Positions 35,157 to 43,349 of a stretch of DNA of 64,000 nucleotides are shown here, piece after piece. Position 1 is the stretch's first letter. Each line of letters opens with the position of its first letter. The translations under genes were made by a program, and so were the position numbers. The DNA comes from Enterocloster aldenensis. GTDB lineage: Bacteria; Bacillota; Clostridia; Lachnospirales; Lachnospiraceae. Below the pieces are notes generated by a model that was not told the origin of the DNA, did not search any database, and saw nothing but the letters and a program-made list of their open reading frames with translations. The stretch spans positions 18,509-82,508 of the forward strand of contig NZ_QVEX01000021.1 of assembly GCF_003434055.1 (NCBI RefSeq), given 5' to 3'.

Positions 35157-35843
35157 ATGGAGAAGATTTACATCATAGAGGATGATGAGAATATAAGGAA
35201 CCTGTTAAAAATTGCCCTGGAGGGATTCGGGTATGGCTCAGAAGGGTTTGAGACAGCGGAGGAGGGCCTTAAAAGGATGAAGGAGGAACAGCCGGACCTG
35301 GCCATCTTTGACTGGATGCTTCCCGGAATGGATGGGATTGCGGCCATTAAGCAGGTGCGGCAGACCGACGGCCTTAAGGATATTCCCATCATGCTCCTGA
35401 CGGCCAAGGAAAAGGAACTGGATAAGGTCATAGGACTGGACTGCGGCGCTGATGATTACATGGTGAAGCCCTTCGGGGTGCTGGAACTTTCCGCCCGGAT
35501 CCGCAGCCTGCTGCGCAGGACCAGGCGGGAGGCGTCCAGGGATGTCCTGTCTTATCAGGGGATATCGGTAAACAGGAAGACCAGGGAAGTGATCAGCAGC
35601 GGACATCCGTGCGAACTTACCCTAAAGGAATTTGAACTCCTGGTCTATCTGCTGGAGAACCAGTCCCGGGTGGTTACCAGGGATGAACTGCTGAACCGGA
35701 TATGGGGTTATGAATATGACGGGGAAACCCGCACACTGGATATGCACATCCGCACCCTGCGCCAGAAGCTGGGCGATGAGGGCGGTTCCTGCATCAAGAC
35801 GGTGCGGGGCGTCGGCTACCGCGTCATCAAGGCGGATGCTTAG
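35157..35843 (+). CDS. OmpR/PhoB family response regulator
   Basis: A 228-residue regulator. The receiver domain (1-120) has the acidic pair EDDE, the phosphorylated aspartate D52 in FDWMLPGMDG, the TAK motif and the GADDYMVKPF stretch. A winged-helix output domain follows (130-228; LTLKEFELLVYLL and RTLDMHIRTLRQKLG). The ATG at 35157 gives the family-standard N-terminus, though its ribosome site (AAAGGCGG) is poor; in-frame upstream starts at 35130 or 35058 would add non-conserved residues. The sensor kinase at 35906 is its obvious partner. No target genes are visible, though the pattern is PhoB-like. Confidence 0.91.
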   Translation: MEKIYIIEDDENIRNLLKIALEGFGYGSEGFETAEEGLKRMKEEQPDLAIFDWMLPGMDGIAAIKQVRQTDGLKDIPIMLLTAKEKELDKVIGLDCGADDYMVKPFGVLELSARIRSLLRRTRREASRDVLSYQGISVNRKTREVISSGHPCELTLKEFELLVYLLENQSRVVTRDELLNRIWGYEYDGETRTLDMHIRTLRQKLGDEGGSCIKTVRGVGYRVIKADA

Positions 35844-35905
35844 GACAGCCTTTTGCAGATACCGGTGAATGCAGTACTAAATCCCATGGAACAAAGGAGG
35901 AAATC

Positions 35906-37306
35906 ATGCGTAAGGCCATATTGGAACGTTTTATCCTTGTGTTATTAGCGGCGCTGTGTATTCACAGCGTCATATTTTATATTGCAAGCAGCAACATGAT
36001 ACTGGATACGTCCAGCAGGGACATGAGATACACCATCAAGGCGATTGACAGCATACTGGATTATGACGGGGATTTAATGAGCCAGATGCAGCATCTGGAG
36101 GCATTTACCGACATGGACTCCAGCCGGATCACCCTGATACGCACGGATGGGACCGTGATAACGGATTCTGATGCGGATGCGGAATACCTGGATAACCATC
36201 TGGGGCGGGAGGAAATCAGGAAAGCGGTGGAGGAGGGGGAGGGATACGCCAGAAGGTATTCCTCCACCCTTAAAAAGACCATGCTCTATGTGGCCTGCCG
36301 CTCAGACCATGCAGACATGGTGCTGCGCCTGGCCGTGCCTTATTCCGGCATCAGCGAATACCTGCCCATGCTGTTTCCGGCAGCCCTTGTCAGCTTTCTG
36401 GCAGCCCTCATCTGCTCCCTGGTGACCACCCGGAGGTTCGTTTCCTCCGTGACCCGTCCCATGAGGGACATTTCCGGGAAAATGCTCCAGGTCAAGGGGG
36501 ATTACACGGAGCTTCATTTTGACCGGTACCAGTATCCGGAAATCAATGTCATAGCAGAGACCATCACCAACATGTCCCAGAATGTCAAGGAGTACCTAAG
36601 CCAGATTGAAAAGGAAAAGCAGATACGCCAGGAGTTTTTCAGCAATGCTTCCCATGAGCTTAAGACGCCAATCACCTCCATCCAGGGATATGCGGAACTG
36701 CTGGAAAGCGGTCTGATCCAGGATGAATCCATGAAAATGGATTTTGCCAGGAGGATTAAGAAAGAGGCGGTCAATATGACTGGCCTGATTAACGATATCC
36801 TGATGATTTCCAAGCTGGAGGCAAAGGACGCCGAGGTGGTGATGACGGATGTGCGCATCAGCGTGCTGCTGGAGGAAATCATGGACAGCCTGAAACCACA
36901 GGCAGCGTCCAGCCAGGTGTTCCTCCATGCGGACTGCCAGCCTCTCTGCATCCGGGCCAATGTACAGCAGATGAAGGAACTTCTCACCAACCTGCTGAGC
37001 AATGCGGTCAAGTACAATCATCCGGGCGGCCAGGTGTGGATTAATATCCGGGAGCAGGGCGGCAGCATGGTAATCCGGGTACGGGATAACGGAATGGGGA
37101 TTCCGGAGGAAAGCCTGGACCGGATTTTCGAACGGTTTTACCGGGTGGACAAGGGACGCAGCCGGAAACAGGGCGGAACCGGCCTTGGGCTGTCCATTGT
37201 GAAGCACATCGTGAATTTTTATCAGGGAATCATCCACGTGACCTCCAGGCTGGAACAGGGCACGGAGTTTGTGGTGACCATTCCCATGGACCGGGATGGG
37301 ATATAA
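35906..37306 (+). CDS. Sensor histidine kinase
   Basis: A 466-residue membrane kinase. Transmembrane segments lie at about residues 8-30 and 152-172, enclosing an extracellular sensing domain of about 120 residues; a HAMP-like linker follows (to about 235). The HisKA domain contains SHELKTPITS with the phosphorylated H250. The ATPase domain has the N box NLLSNAVKYN, DNGMGIPE, a FERFYRVD segment and GGTGLGLSIV. The architecture is PhoR/WalK-like but without a recognisable PAS domain. AAAGGAGG precedes the ATG. It forms a two-component system with the regulator 62 bases upstream. Confidence 0.93.
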   Translation: MRKAILERFILVLLAALCIHSVIFYIASSNMILDTSSRDMRYTIKAIDSILDYDGDLMSQMQHLEAFTDMDSSRITLIRTDGTVITDSDADAEYLDNHLGREEIRKAVEEGEGYARRYSSTLKKTMLYVACRSDHADMVLRLAVPYSGISEYLPMLFPAALVSFLAALICSLVTTRRFVSSVTRPMRDISGKMLQVKGDYTELHFDRYQYPEINVIAETITNMSQNVKEYLSQIEKEKQIRQEFFSNASHELKTPITSIQGYAELLESGLIQDESMKMDFARRIKKEAVNMTGLINDILMISKLEAKDAEVVMTDVRISVLLEEIMDSLKPQAASSQVFLHADCQPLCIRANVQQMKELLTNLLSNAVKYNHPGGQVWINIREQGGSMVIRVRDNGMGIPEESLDRIFERFYRVDKGRSRKQGGTGLGLSIVKHIVNFYQGIIHVTSRLEQGTEFVVTIPMDRDGI

Positions 37307-37340
37307 GCCTTGTTTTGCATTGTACTGAAAAAAATACACT

Positions 37341-37376
37341 TTATTGCTTTAAAACCATAGGAATTTAAAGCAATAA
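37341..37376 (+). other. AT-rich inverted repeat before the TrpX-type transporter promoter
   Basis: TTATTGCTTTAAA (37341-37353) and TTTAAAGCAATAA (37364-37376) are perfect 13-base arms with a ten-base loop. No T-run follows directly, so it is a weak candidate as terminator of the kinase gene; its place just upstream of the -35 box suits an operator or a bidirectional element. Confidence 0.6.
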
Positions 37377-37378
37377 AA

Positions 37379-37407
37379 TTGACGGCGGAATTTTTTTGTA
37401 GTATGAT
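37379..37407 (+). promoter_or_regulatory. Promoter of the TrpX-type ABC transporter
   Basis: TTGACG (37379-37384), a 17-base spacer containing seven T, and TATGAT (37402-37407), three bases after the inverted repeat. Confidence 0.72.
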
Positions 37408-37460
37408 AGGAAACATCCCTGAACGGGAGCAATATTTGGGTTAAAAGAGGAGAGAGCATT

Positions 37461-38519
37461 ATGAAAAAGACATCAAAAATCATGTCCCTGGTCCTGGCCG
37501 GAGCCATGGTCCTGTCCCTGGGCGCATGCTCAGGAGGCGGCACCGCAGAGACCACAAAAGCAGAATCAACAGAGGCAGTGACAGCCGCATCTTCTGAGGA
37601 AGGCACAGAGGCTGCATCCGAGGCAGGAGAGGGCGCAGGACAGACAGCAGAGGGCACAACCTATAAGATCGGTATCCTTCAGCTGGTACAGCACACAGCC
37701 CTGGACGCTGCCAACGAGGGCTTCATCGCAGCCCTGGATGAGGCAGGCATCCAATATGACCTGGATTCACAGAACGCATCCGGGGACCAGTCCGCATGCC
37801 AGACCGTTGCATCCAAGTTCGCCAATGACAAGAAGGACCTGATCCTTGCAATCGCAACGCCCGCGGCACAGGCAGTGGCCGGCGCGGTGACAGACACACC
37901 GGTGCTGATCACAGCAGTGACAGACCCGGCTGAATCCGGCCTTGTGGATGATAACCAGAAGCCGGGGGGCAATGTGACAGGAACGTCTGACCTGACTCCT
38001 GTTAAGGAACAGATTGACCTGTTAAAGCAGATCCTTCCGGATGCAAAGAAGGTGGGGATCCTTTACTGTTCCGCTGAGTCCAATTCCGAGATACAGGCAC
38101 AGATGGCCAGGGAAGCAATCGAGGCTGCTGGTATGACCAGCCAGGACTTTACCGTGTCCAGTTCCAATGAGATCCAGACCGTGGTACAGTCCATGGTGGG
38201 CAAGGTTGACGCAATCTACGCGCCCACTGACAATACGATTGCGGCAGGCATGACAACCGTTGGCATGGTAGCAGGCGACAACAACCTTCCTGTTATCTGC
38301 GGTGAATCCGGTATGGTGGATAACGGCGGACTTGCAACCTACGGCATTGATTATTATCAGCTGGGCTACATGACCGGCCAGCAGGCGGTGAGGATCCTTA
38401 CAGAAGGGGCGTCACCTGCAGACATGCCGATTGAGTACCTGCCGGTAGAAAAGTGTGAACTGACCGTGAATGAGGAAACAGCAGCAACACTTGGTATTGA
38501 TGTATCCAATCTGAAATAA
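37461..38519 (+). CDS. ABC transporter substrate-binding lipoprotein, TrpX family
   Basis: A 352-residue lipoprotein. The signal peptide ends in the lipobox SLGAC (C23), followed by a Thr/Glu/Ala/Gly-rich linker to about residue 60. The binding fold is of the ABC_sub_bind (PF04392) type, seen in TrpX and related proteins: KIGILQLVQHTALDAANEGF at the first strand, AIATPAAQAVAG, ITAVTDPAESGLV and YAPTDNTIAAG. Known relatives bind tryptophan or tyrosine, but the ligand is not fixed by sequence. AGAGGAGAG precedes the ATG. Permease and ATPase genes follow after 250 bases. Confidence 0.9.
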   Translation: MKKTSKIMSLVLAGAMVLSLGACSGGGTAETTKAESTEAVTAASSEEGTEAASEAGEGAGQTAEGTTYKIGILQLVQHTALDAANEGFIAALDEAGIQYDLDSQNASGDQSACQTVASKFANDKKDLILAIATPAAQAVAGAVTDTPVLITAVTDPAESGLVDDNQKPGGNVTGTSDLTPVKEQIDLLKQILPDAKKVGILYCSAESNSEIQAQMAREAIEAAGMTSQDFTVSSSNEIQTVVQSMVGKVDAIYAPTDNTIAAGMTTVGMVAGDNNLPVICGESGMVDNGGLATYGIDYYQLGYMTGQQAVRILTEGASPADMPIEYLPVEKCELTVNEETAATLGIDVSNLK

Positions 38520-38565
38520 GACAGTGTATTCCATATTCTATGGAAATGCCGGTGGATGATAGGGC

Positions 38566-38615
38566 GGTGCCGCAGTGAGGCCGGGTTTACTCCCGCTTTA
38601 CGCGGCACCTGTTTT
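38566..38615 (+). terminator. Hairpin between binding-protein and permease genes (partial terminator)
   Basis: GGTGCCGC (38566-38573) and GCGGCACC (38602-38609) form a perfect eight-base stem with an inner smaller hairpin (CGGG/CCCG), followed by TGTTTT. It could end most transcripts after the lipoprotein gene, as often happens so that binding protein exceeds permease. The rest of the 38520-38769 gap shows no gene. Confidence 0.55.
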
Positions 38616-38769
38616 AGGGCCTGTTCCATACACCAAAGGGCATGTCGGATAGTCGGATATAGATGGTTTGCTCAAGCCGTCTGATGAAGGTGTGGTCTGT
38701 TTGGGCAAGCTATTTATCAAGACAGGGAGGCAGTGACAGGAGTTAACAGTACATATGGAGGTCATATAA

Positions 38770-39729
38770 ATGAACATTTTAAATGCACTGCAGGGCATGG
38801 GACCTGCGATGTTGGATGCGGTGGGCCAGGGCGTGCTCTGGGGAATCATGGTATTAGGCGTATACATCACTTACAAGCTGCTGGACATAGCGGACCTGAC
38901 CGTGGACGGCAGCTTTGCCCTGGGCGGCTGTGTATGCGCCATGCTGATTTTAAACAAGTCCATGAACCCGGTGGCGGTGTTCTTAAGGAATCCGGTGGCG
39001 GCCCTGGCAGTGGCGACCCTGGCCGGTATGGCAGCCGGATTTGTTACCGGCATCCTGCACACCGTGTTTGAGATTCCTTCCATCCTTGCAGGAATCCTGA
39101 CCCAGATATCCCTGTGGTCCATCAACCTGTGGATTATGGGTAATAAGAGCAACCTGCCCCTGTTAAAGGTGGACACCATGGTCAGCCGGCTGTCCGGCGC
39201 GGCCGGGCTCAGCCAGGCCCAGTCCTCCCAGGTCATCGGTATTGTGGCGGCTGTCATAGTGGTGGCCATCCTCTATTGGTTCTTCGGGACGGAGATTGGA
39301 AGCGCCCTTAGGGCAACGGGCAATAATGAAGACATGATACGCGCCCTTGGCGTCAATACCAAGCTAACCAAACTGCTGGCCCTGATGCTCAGCAACGGCC
39401 TGGTGGGAATGTCCGGCGCCCTGGTATGCCAGAGCCAGAAATACGCGGACATACAGATGGGGACCGGGGCCATTGTCATTGGCCTGGCAGCCATTGTCAT
39501 CGGTGAAGTGCTCTTTGGATGGTTCAGGAATTTCGCATGTAAACTGGCGGCAGCCGTGATCGGATCCGTCATCTATTTCGTCATCCGTGCCATTGTGCTT
39601 CAGCTGGGATTAAACCCCAACTACATGAAACTGCTATCCGCGGTCATCGTGGCCCTGGCCCTGTGCGTCCCTGTGGCAGCGGCCAAATGGAAAGCACATA
39701 AAGCCTATTCAGAGGGAGGGGAAAACTAA
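38770..39729 (+). CDS. ABC transporter permease, TrpY-like
   Basis: A 319-residue membrane protein with about nine hydrophobic segments, of the branched-chain-type permease group that pairs with PF04392 binding proteins. The segment FGTEIGSALRATGNNEDMIRALG is the loop that contacts the ATPase. GGAGG precedes the ATG by about nine bases. Its stop overlaps the ATPase start by one base (TAATG), so translation is coupled. No second permease is encoded; the protein presumably works as a homodimer. Confidence 0.9.
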   Translation: MNILNALQGMGPAMLDAVGQGVLWGIMVLGVYITYKLLDIADLTVDGSFALGGCVCAMLILNKSMNPVAVFLRNPVAALAVATLAGMAAGFVTGILHTVFEIPSILAGILTQISLWSINLWIMGNKSNLPLLKVDTMVSRLSGAAGLSQAQSSQVIGIVAAVIVVAILYWFFGTEIGSALRATGNNEDMIRALGVNTKLTKLLALMLSNGLVGMSGALVCQSQKYADIQMGTGAIVIGLAAIVIGEVLFGWFRNFACKLAAAVIGSVIYFVIRAIVLQLGLNPNYMKLLSAVIVALALCVPVAAAKWKAHKAYSEGGEN

Positions 39730-40526
39730 TGCTTGAACTTACAAACGTGCGCAAGACATTTAACAAAGGCACCATCAATGAAAAGAAAGCCTTAAACGGA
39801 ATCAGCCTTTCCTTAAATGACGGGGATTTTGTGACGGTCATCGGGGGTAACGGGGCAGGCAAGTCCACCATGCTCAACATGATTGCAGGAGTATACCCCA
39901 TTGATTCCGGGAAAATAGAAATCGGCGGCATCAATATTTCCAGACAGCCTGAGCATAAGCGGGCCAAATACATCGGCCGTGTGTTCCAGGACCCCATGAA
40001 GGGGACCGCGGCAGGCATGGAAATCCAGGAAAACATGGCCCTGGCATTCCGCCGGGGCAAAAGGCGCGGCCTTGGCTGGGGTATCCGGGCCAAGGAAAAG
40101 GATTATTACCGCGACATGCTCACCCGCCTGGGCCTGGGACTGCAGACCAGGATGACCAGCAAGGTAGGGCTCCTGTCCGGGGGCCAGAGACAGGCCCTGA
40201 CCCTTCTCATGGCCACCCTCCAGAAGCCGAAGCTGCTGCTGTTAGACGAGCACACCGCTGCCCTGGATCCCCAGACAGCCAAAAAGGTCCTGGACCTTAC
40301 CAATGAGATGGTCACCGAACAGAAATTGACCGCCCTTATGGTGACCCATAATATGAAGGATGCCATCCAGATCGGCAACCGCCTGATCATGATGCACGAC
40401 GGACGCATCATTTACGATGTGTCCGGTGAGGAAAAGAAGAAACTGACCGTGGATGACCTTCTTAAAAAGTTCGCCGAAGCCAGCGGCGGCGAGTTTGCCA
40501 ATGACCGTATGATGCTGGCAAAATAA
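39729..40526 (+). CDS. ABC transporter ATP-binding protein, TrpZ-like
   Basis: A 265-residue ATPase with Walker A GGNGAGKST, Q loop at VFQDPMKG, signature LLSGGQRQALTLLMATL (SGGQ core), Walker B LLLLDEHTAALD and switch histidine MVTHNMK. The D-E-H of Walker B, instead of D-E-P, is a known feature of this transporter group. It is the last gene of the three-gene importer; the next gene begins about 110 bases on with its own start region. Confidence 0.92.
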   Translation: MLELTNVRKTFNKGTINEKKALNGISLSLNDGDFVTVIGGNGAGKSTMLNMIAGVYPIDSGKIEIGGINISRQPEHKRAKYIGRVFQDPMKGTAAGMEIQENMALAFRRGKRRGLGWGIRAKEKDYYRDMLTRLGLGLQTRMTSKVGLLSGGQRQALTLLMATLQKPKLLLLDEHTAALDPQTAKKVLDLTNEMVTEQKLTALMVTHNMKDAIQIGNRLIMMHDGRIIYDVSGEEKKKLTVDDLLKKFAEASGGEFANDRMMLAK

Positions 40527-40638
40527 GGCATGTCTCCAAATTTAAGAAAATTTTCATATTTTGGCCCATGGATATATGATATACTTTACGCTGTATGAGT
40601 TTACATGCCGAAAAACAAAGTTGGAGACGAATGGAATC

Positions 40639-42270
40639 ATGCTTGAACACAAGGATTATATCTCGAGCCTGAACAAGGCCAGGAAGAAGCGCAATCAGAA
40701 CATAGACCCCAGATACCTGCTAATCCTGCTGGCAGCGGTCATTGTGGTTGGAATTATTATACTTGGCGTAAAGGCGGCCATGAAGGAGCCGGCTTCAGGC
40801 CGCGCAGCCGGGAACAGGCCGTCCCAGCAGGCCGCGGGGGCGGCGACCTCCTCGGATGCCCAGCCCGCAGGTGCCCCTTCCCCGCAGGAGGAAGCGGCCA
40901 GGAAGGAAGCGGAGGAGATACAAAAGACCATTGACTCTTATTCCAATCTGGGTATCGTACAGGTATCCGGATATCTGAATATCCGTGAGACGCCCAGTAC
41001 GGACGGCAAGATCATCGGAAAGCTGTCAGGGGACGGGGCCTGTGAAATCCTTCAGACAGAAGGGGACTGGTCCCATATCACGTCAGGCGGCGTGGACGGC
41101 TATATCAGCAACCAATACCTGATCTCAGGGGATGAAGCCAGGGAAAAGGCAAAGGAACTGGTGAAGCTGAGGGCCACTGTCACAACCGATAACCTGAATA
41201 TCAGGCAGGCACCTGAACTGGACCCCAGCAATGTGGTGGGACAGGCCCTTAAGGGCGAGCGCTATGTGGTCCTGGGACAGCAGGATGGATGGATACAGAT
41301 AGAAGAAGGTTACATTTCCGCTGATTACGCAGAGGTGTCCTATTCCCTGAATGAAGGCCGCAAGCTGGATATGAAGGCCATGGCCATCAACCAGTATGAT
41401 AACCTGGTCATCTCCAAGGTGAATAATTATCTGAATGTCCGGGAAGAACCCAAGAGCGACGGCAAGATCATCGGCAAGATGACCAGTAAGGCGGCCGGCG
41501 AGGTACTGGAGACACTGGACGGCTGGTATAAGATTAAATCCGGCCCCATCATCGGATATATTTCCGCAGACCCCCAGTATACGGCAACAGGACAGGAGGC
41601 CAAGGATATCGCCATGCAGACAGCAACCCTGCGGGCGGTCATCAACACGGATGTGCTGAACGTGCGTACGGAGCCGTCCACGGATGCCAAGATCTGGACC
41701 CAGATTGTTAAGGACGAGCGTTATCCGGTGGTGGCCCAGTTGGACGGATGGGTGGAGATTGAACTGGATTCCGTGGATGAAGAAGACGGGACCACCATGG
41801 ACAAGGCCTACATTTCCACAAGGGACAATAACGTGGAGGTGCGTTATGCCCTTAACGAGGCAATCAAGTTCTCGCCGGCAGAGGTTGCGGCCAACAAAGC
41901 AGCGTCCCGCCGTTCGCAGATTGTCAACTATGCGCTCCAGTTCGTGGGCAATCCATACGTATGGGGAGGCACCAGCCTGACAAAGGGCGCGGACTGTTCC
42001 GGGTTCACCATGAGTGTGCTGGCTAAATTCGGTGTGTCACTGCCTCATTATTCAGGCTCACAGGCCAAGATGGGCAAGGCGGTGACCTCGGGCAACATGA
42101 GGCCCGGCGATCTGATATTCTACGCAGGCAGCGGCGGCCAGGTGAACCATGTGGCCATGTATATCGGCAACGGGCAGATTGTCCATGCGGCCAGCCGTAA
42201 GAGCGGCATTAAGATATCTACATGGAACTACCGGACCCCGGTGGCTATCAGGAACGTATTAGGCGATTAA
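40639..42270 (+). CDS. SH3-repeat NlpC/P60 cell-wall endopeptidase
   Basis: A 543-residue peptidoglycan hydrolase. A short cytoplasmic part and one membrane segment (about residues 30-50) anchor it; an Ala/Ser/Pro/Glu-rich linker follows. Four bacterial SH3 repeats come next, alternating between the types YLNIRETPSTDGKIIGKL and LNVRTEPSTDAKIW. The C-terminal NlpC/P60 domain has the catalytic cysteine C453 in GADCSGFT, followed by the H in QVNHVAMY and a third polar residue in IVHAAS. It would cut gamma-D-Glu-diaminoacid bonds outside the cell. The ATG at 40639 is best supported by protein layout, though its GGAG is 13 bases away. A strong terminator follows. Confidence 0.9.
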   Translation: MLEHKDYISSLNKARKKRNQNIDPRYLLILLAAVIVVGIIILGVKAAMKEPASGRAAGNRPSQQAAGAATSSDAQPAGAPSPQEEAARKEAEEIQKTIDSYSNLGIVQVSGYLNIRETPSTDGKIIGKLSGDGACEILQTEGDWSHITSGGVDGYISNQYLISGDEAREKAKELVKLRATVTTDNLNIRQAPELDPSNVVGQALKGERYVVLGQQDGWIQIEEGYISADYAEVSYSLNEGRKLDMKAMAINQYDNLVISKVNNYLNVREEPKSDGKIIGKMTSKAAGEVLETLDGWYKIKSGPIIGYISADPQYTATGQEAKDIAMQTATLRAVINTDVLNVRTEPSTDAKIWTQIVKDERYPVVAQLDGWVEIELDSVDEEDGTTMDKAYISTRDNNVEVRYALNEAIKFSPAEVAANKAASRRSQIVNYALQFVGNPYVWGGTSLTKGADCSGFTMSVLAKFGVSLPHYSGSQAKMGKAVTSGNMRPGDLIFYAGSGGQVNHVAMYIGNGQIVHAASRKSGIKISTWNYRTPVAIRNVLGD

Positions 42271-42284
42271 TCCAATTGCATCGG

Positions 42285-42330
42285 CAGCAGCCGGCCCTCA
42301 TGGAAGTGACATGGGGCCGGCTGCTTTTTC
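42285..42330 (+). terminator. Intrinsic terminator after the NlpC/P60 gene
   Basis: GCAGCCGGCCC and GGGCCGGCTGC form a perfect 11-base stem with a loop of about 18 bases, followed by TTTTT. Confidence 0.88.
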
Positions 42331-42442
42331 TTTTGTTTTCCGTTCCATAAAATCATATCATGCATATTTTCTTCCTGAACGCGCAGACTAATGGTTAAAG
42401 TGTATCAACACACAGGATGATTCATGAAAGGAAGTTGCGACC

Positions 42443-43201
42443 ATGGGACAGGCGAAAAACAGTAAGAAGAAAATGGATAACCAGGAGCCGGTAAAAAAGG
42501 ATGATGAGGCCAAAAGACTGGAACGTGAGATAGAAGAAAAAGAGGACAACCGTCTGGAGGAATACGGACAGGTTATCCTGGAGGATAACCAGAAACAGAG
42601 GAAAATCCATCTGATTACCATTATCGGTGAGGTGGAAGGACATGAGAATTCATCCGGCAGCAGCAAGACCACCAAGTATGACCATATCCTCCCAAAGCTG
42701 GCTGAGATTGAGGATGATGACAGCGTGGACGGCCTTCTGGTCCTTCTTAACACATCGGGCGGGGATGTGGACGCGGGCCTGGCCATTGCCGAGATGATTG
42801 CATCCTTAAGCCTGCCGACCGTATCCCTGGTACTGGGAGGCAGCCATTCCATCGGTGTGCCCCTGGCTGTTTCCACCAACTACTCCTTTATCGTGCCCTC
42901 CGGGACCATGATGATCCACCCGGTGCGCATGACCGGCATGGTCATCGGCACGGCCCAGACCTATGAATATTTTGAAATGATCCAGGACAGGATCCTTACC
43001 TTTGTGGCCAGCCACGCAGACATTGCATATGACCAGTTAAGGGACCTGATGCACAATACAAAGATGCTGACCCGGGACCTGGGAACCGTGCTGGTGGGGG
43101 AACAGGCAGTGGAGGCAGGACTCATCAACCAGGTGGGCGGGATTAAGGAAGCCCTGGGGAAACTGTATGAGATGATTGACGGGAGAAAGCGATACAGATA
43201 G
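42443..43201 (+). CDS. ClpP-class serine protease, TepA/YmfB type
   Basis: A 252-residue protein of the ClpP fold. The first 55 residues are highly charged (K, E, D). The nucleophile region reads GGSHSIGVPLA and the catalytic-histidine region MMIHPVRMTG; LNTSGGDVDAGLAIAEMI is the oxyanion-side strand. In Bacillus the homologue TepA/YmfB lies next to spoIIIE, and the same order is found here (ftsK/spoIIIE-type gene at 43350). AAAGGAAG precedes the ATG. Its natural substrate is unsettled in the family. Confidence 0.9.
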   Translation: MGQAKNSKKKMDNQEPVKKDDEAKRLEREIEEKEDNRLEEYGQVILEDNQKQRKIHLITIIGEVEGHENSSGSSKTTKYDHILPKLAEIEDDDSVDGLLVLLNTSGGDVDAGLAIAEMIASLSLPTVSLVLGGSHSIGVPLAVSTNYSFIVPSGTMMIHPVRMTGMVIGTAQTYEYFEMIQDRILTFVASHADIAYDQLRDLMHNTKMLTRDLGTVLVGEQAVEAGLINQVGGIKEALGKLYEMIDGRKRYR

Positions 43202-43235
43202 ATTGCCGGATATGGGCAGCCGCAAAATGTTAAAG

Positions 43236-43264
43236 TTGCATTTCTTATGATTTTTTTGTATACT
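43236..43264 (+). promoter_or_regulatory. Promoter of the FtsK/SpoIIIE gene
   Basis: TTGCAT (43236-43241), a 17-base spacer with a T-run, and TATACT (43259-43264). Confidence 0.65.
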
Positions 43265-43349
43265 AAATATAACTGGGCCCAAATGGCAGAAATGGATACG
43301 CCGGATACGCGGCCCGGTCAAAAGACTTGTAAGAGAATGACAGGGGGCT

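Noticed and set aside
37307..37460. T-box leader for tryptophan before the TrpX-type gene
   Set aside because: The region is too short and has no T-box motif or specifier stem.
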